Assembly (NCBI GenBank): GCA_015520115.1
Contig: WAQS01000124.1
Span: forward strand, 1 to 5,903
Direction of reading: 5' to 3'
DNA from: Ferroglobus sp.
Lineage (GTDB): Archaea; Halobacteriota; Archaeoglobi; Archaeoglobales; Archaeoglobaceae
DNA length: 5,903 nucleotides
The notes below the pieces were generated by a model. It was not told the DNA's origin. It did not search any database and saw only the letters and a list, made by a program, of their open reading frames with translations. Positions 5,411 through 5,903 of this stretch are shown here, piece after piece. The first letter of the stretch is position 1. Every line of letters begins with the position of its first letter. The position numbers and the translations under genes are program-made.

Positions 5411-5903
5411 ACCCTTTGTAAGTTTCCAAAGCAACTATCGCCGCTCCTATAGCTGGAACGACTTCCGGCGGGTAGTTTTCTGGAACGTAAACCTCTCTTT
5501 CAAGCTCCCTCTTCATGGCGTCGATGAATCCTATGTCGTTGGCTAATCCGCCTATTAGTAGAACGTCGTCCCTAATTTCGAGCCTTCTTGCAATTGAAGC
5601 AACTCTGTCTGCTATGGCATCGTGAATGGCCCTCGAAATCTCAGCCTTCGGAACGTTGGCATGGAGGAGAGAAACAACTTCAGATTCGGCGAATATGACG
5701 CACTGAGCGTTCATCGGAATACTTTTCGTCGCTTGCAACGCAAGCCTCCCGAACTCTTCCGGAGTAACTTCTAAATAGCGAACCATCGCATCCACGAATG
5801 ATCCGGCTCCGGCTGCGCATTTATCTGCTAAAGCAAAATCTTTAACGTTTCCGTTGTCGTCCAAGCTTATTGCTCTACTCTCCTCAGCTCCAACTTCAAT
5901 TAC
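5409..5903 (-). CDS. bzdP: Benzoyl-CoA reductase ATPase subunit, BzdP/BcrD-like (5' end beyond right edge)
   Basis: The C-terminal 164 residues of a second BadF/BadG/BcrA/BcrD-family ATPase. The frame is open through the window edge. The TTG at 5864 is an internal leucine codon, because the codons before it give the family sequence VIEVGAEESRAISLD. Against a usual length near 280, about 115-120 N-terminal residues, including the phosphate-1 motif, lie outside. Cluster cysteines are Cys29 in ADKCAAGAGSF and Cys68 in NAQCVIFAESE (numbering from the edge); the adenosine motif is LIGGLANDIG (116-125). CAAGAG and the EVGAEE segment resemble the BcrD/BadG side of the heterodimer, whereas the next gene has CAAGTG and DMGGQD. 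Two unlike ATPase subunits side by side are the mark of class I benzoyl-CoA reductase and not of the homodimeric 2-hydroxyacyl-CoA dehydratase activator. The stop is TAG at 5411-5409. The P-then-Q order matches Azoarcus bzdNOPQ, so bzdO and bzdN homologues are expected upstream. Confidence 0.83.
   Translation of the reverse strand, partial: VIEVGAEESRAISLDDNGNVKDFALADKCAAGAGSFVDAMVRYLEVTPEEFGRLALQATKSIPMNAQCVIFAESEVVSLLHANVPKAEISRAIHDAIADRVASIARRLEIRDDVLLIGGLANDIGFIDAMKRELEREVYVPENYPPEVVPAIGAAIVALETYKG

Noticed and set aside
5064..5546. Plus-strand open frame of 160 codons across the junction of the two ATPase genes
   Set aside because: It lies antisense to two well-identified ATPase genes, has no recognisable motif or ribosome site, and its Ser/Tyr/His-rich composition is typical of a shadow frame.
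5409..5864. Complete 151-residue protein starting at TTG 5864
   Set aside because: The frame stays open to 5903 and the upstream codons encode conserved family sequence (VIEVGAEE), so TTG is an internal leucine and the gene is truncated by the window edge.
4503..5903. 2-hydroxyacyl-CoA dehydratase activator (HgdC type)
   Set aside because: That activator is a homodimer from one gene. Here two different ATPase subunits lie side by side with the CAAGTG/CAAGAG split of BcrA- and BcrD-like subunits. The related mechanism keeps it as a minor alternative.
1..5903. tRNA, rRNA, CRISPR array, insertion sequence or transposase
   Set aside because: No tRNA-like cloverleaf, regularly spaced repeats, terminal inverted repeats or transposase motifs were seen on either strand by eye.

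Overview
The window looks like part of the chromosome of an anaerobic, probably thermophilic archaeon. The evidence is start sites preceded by the archaeal GGTGA Shine-Dalgarno core, an F420-type luciferase-like oxidoreductase, a thiolase paired with a DUF35 Zn-ribbon/OB protein, frequent AGA/AGG and ATA codons, and proteins rich in Glu and Lys. An F420-using archaeon with a class I (ATP-dependent) benzoyl-CoA reductase fits the aromatic-degrading Archaeoglobales; Ferroglobus placidus is the known benzoate degrader of that group. This assignment is inference and no search was run.

All genes read on the minus strand, so transcription runs from high to low coordinates. From the right edge: the 3' part of a benzoyl-CoA reductase ATPase subunit (BzdP/BcrD-like, cut by the window edge at 5903); a second ATPase subunit (BzdQ/BcrA-like, 4503-5399); a short T-rich gap; a multi-cluster iron-sulfur protein with a NuoG-like front and a degenerate UvrC/GIY-YIG-like tail (3385-4473); an SCP2-type thiolase (2209-3375); its DUF35 partner (1802-2206); and an F420-dependent luciferase-like oxidoreductase (732-1796). 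The last four genes are packed with gaps of 5-9 nt or with overlapping or adjoining stop and start codons, so they should be one transcript.

The operon ends in a T-rich stretch at 720-731. After a 107-base intergenic region with a likely archaeal promoter comes the 5' part of an unrecognised gene (1-624, running off the left edge). It is visibly more AT-rich than the operon.

Proposed joint function (inference): the two ATPases activate electrons by ATP hydrolysis for dearomatisation of benzoyl-CoA or a related aryl-CoA. The catalytic subunits (BzdN/BzdO type) should lie just beyond 5903. The Fe-S protein occupies the position of the bzdM ferredoxin in the Azoarcus bzdNOPQM order and probably feeds electrons to the ATPases. 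The thiolase/DUF35 pair would cleave or form a beta-ketoacyl-CoA downstream. The luciferase-like enzyme would couple some step to F420. The most unusual item is the Fe-S protein with its GIY-YIG-like tail.
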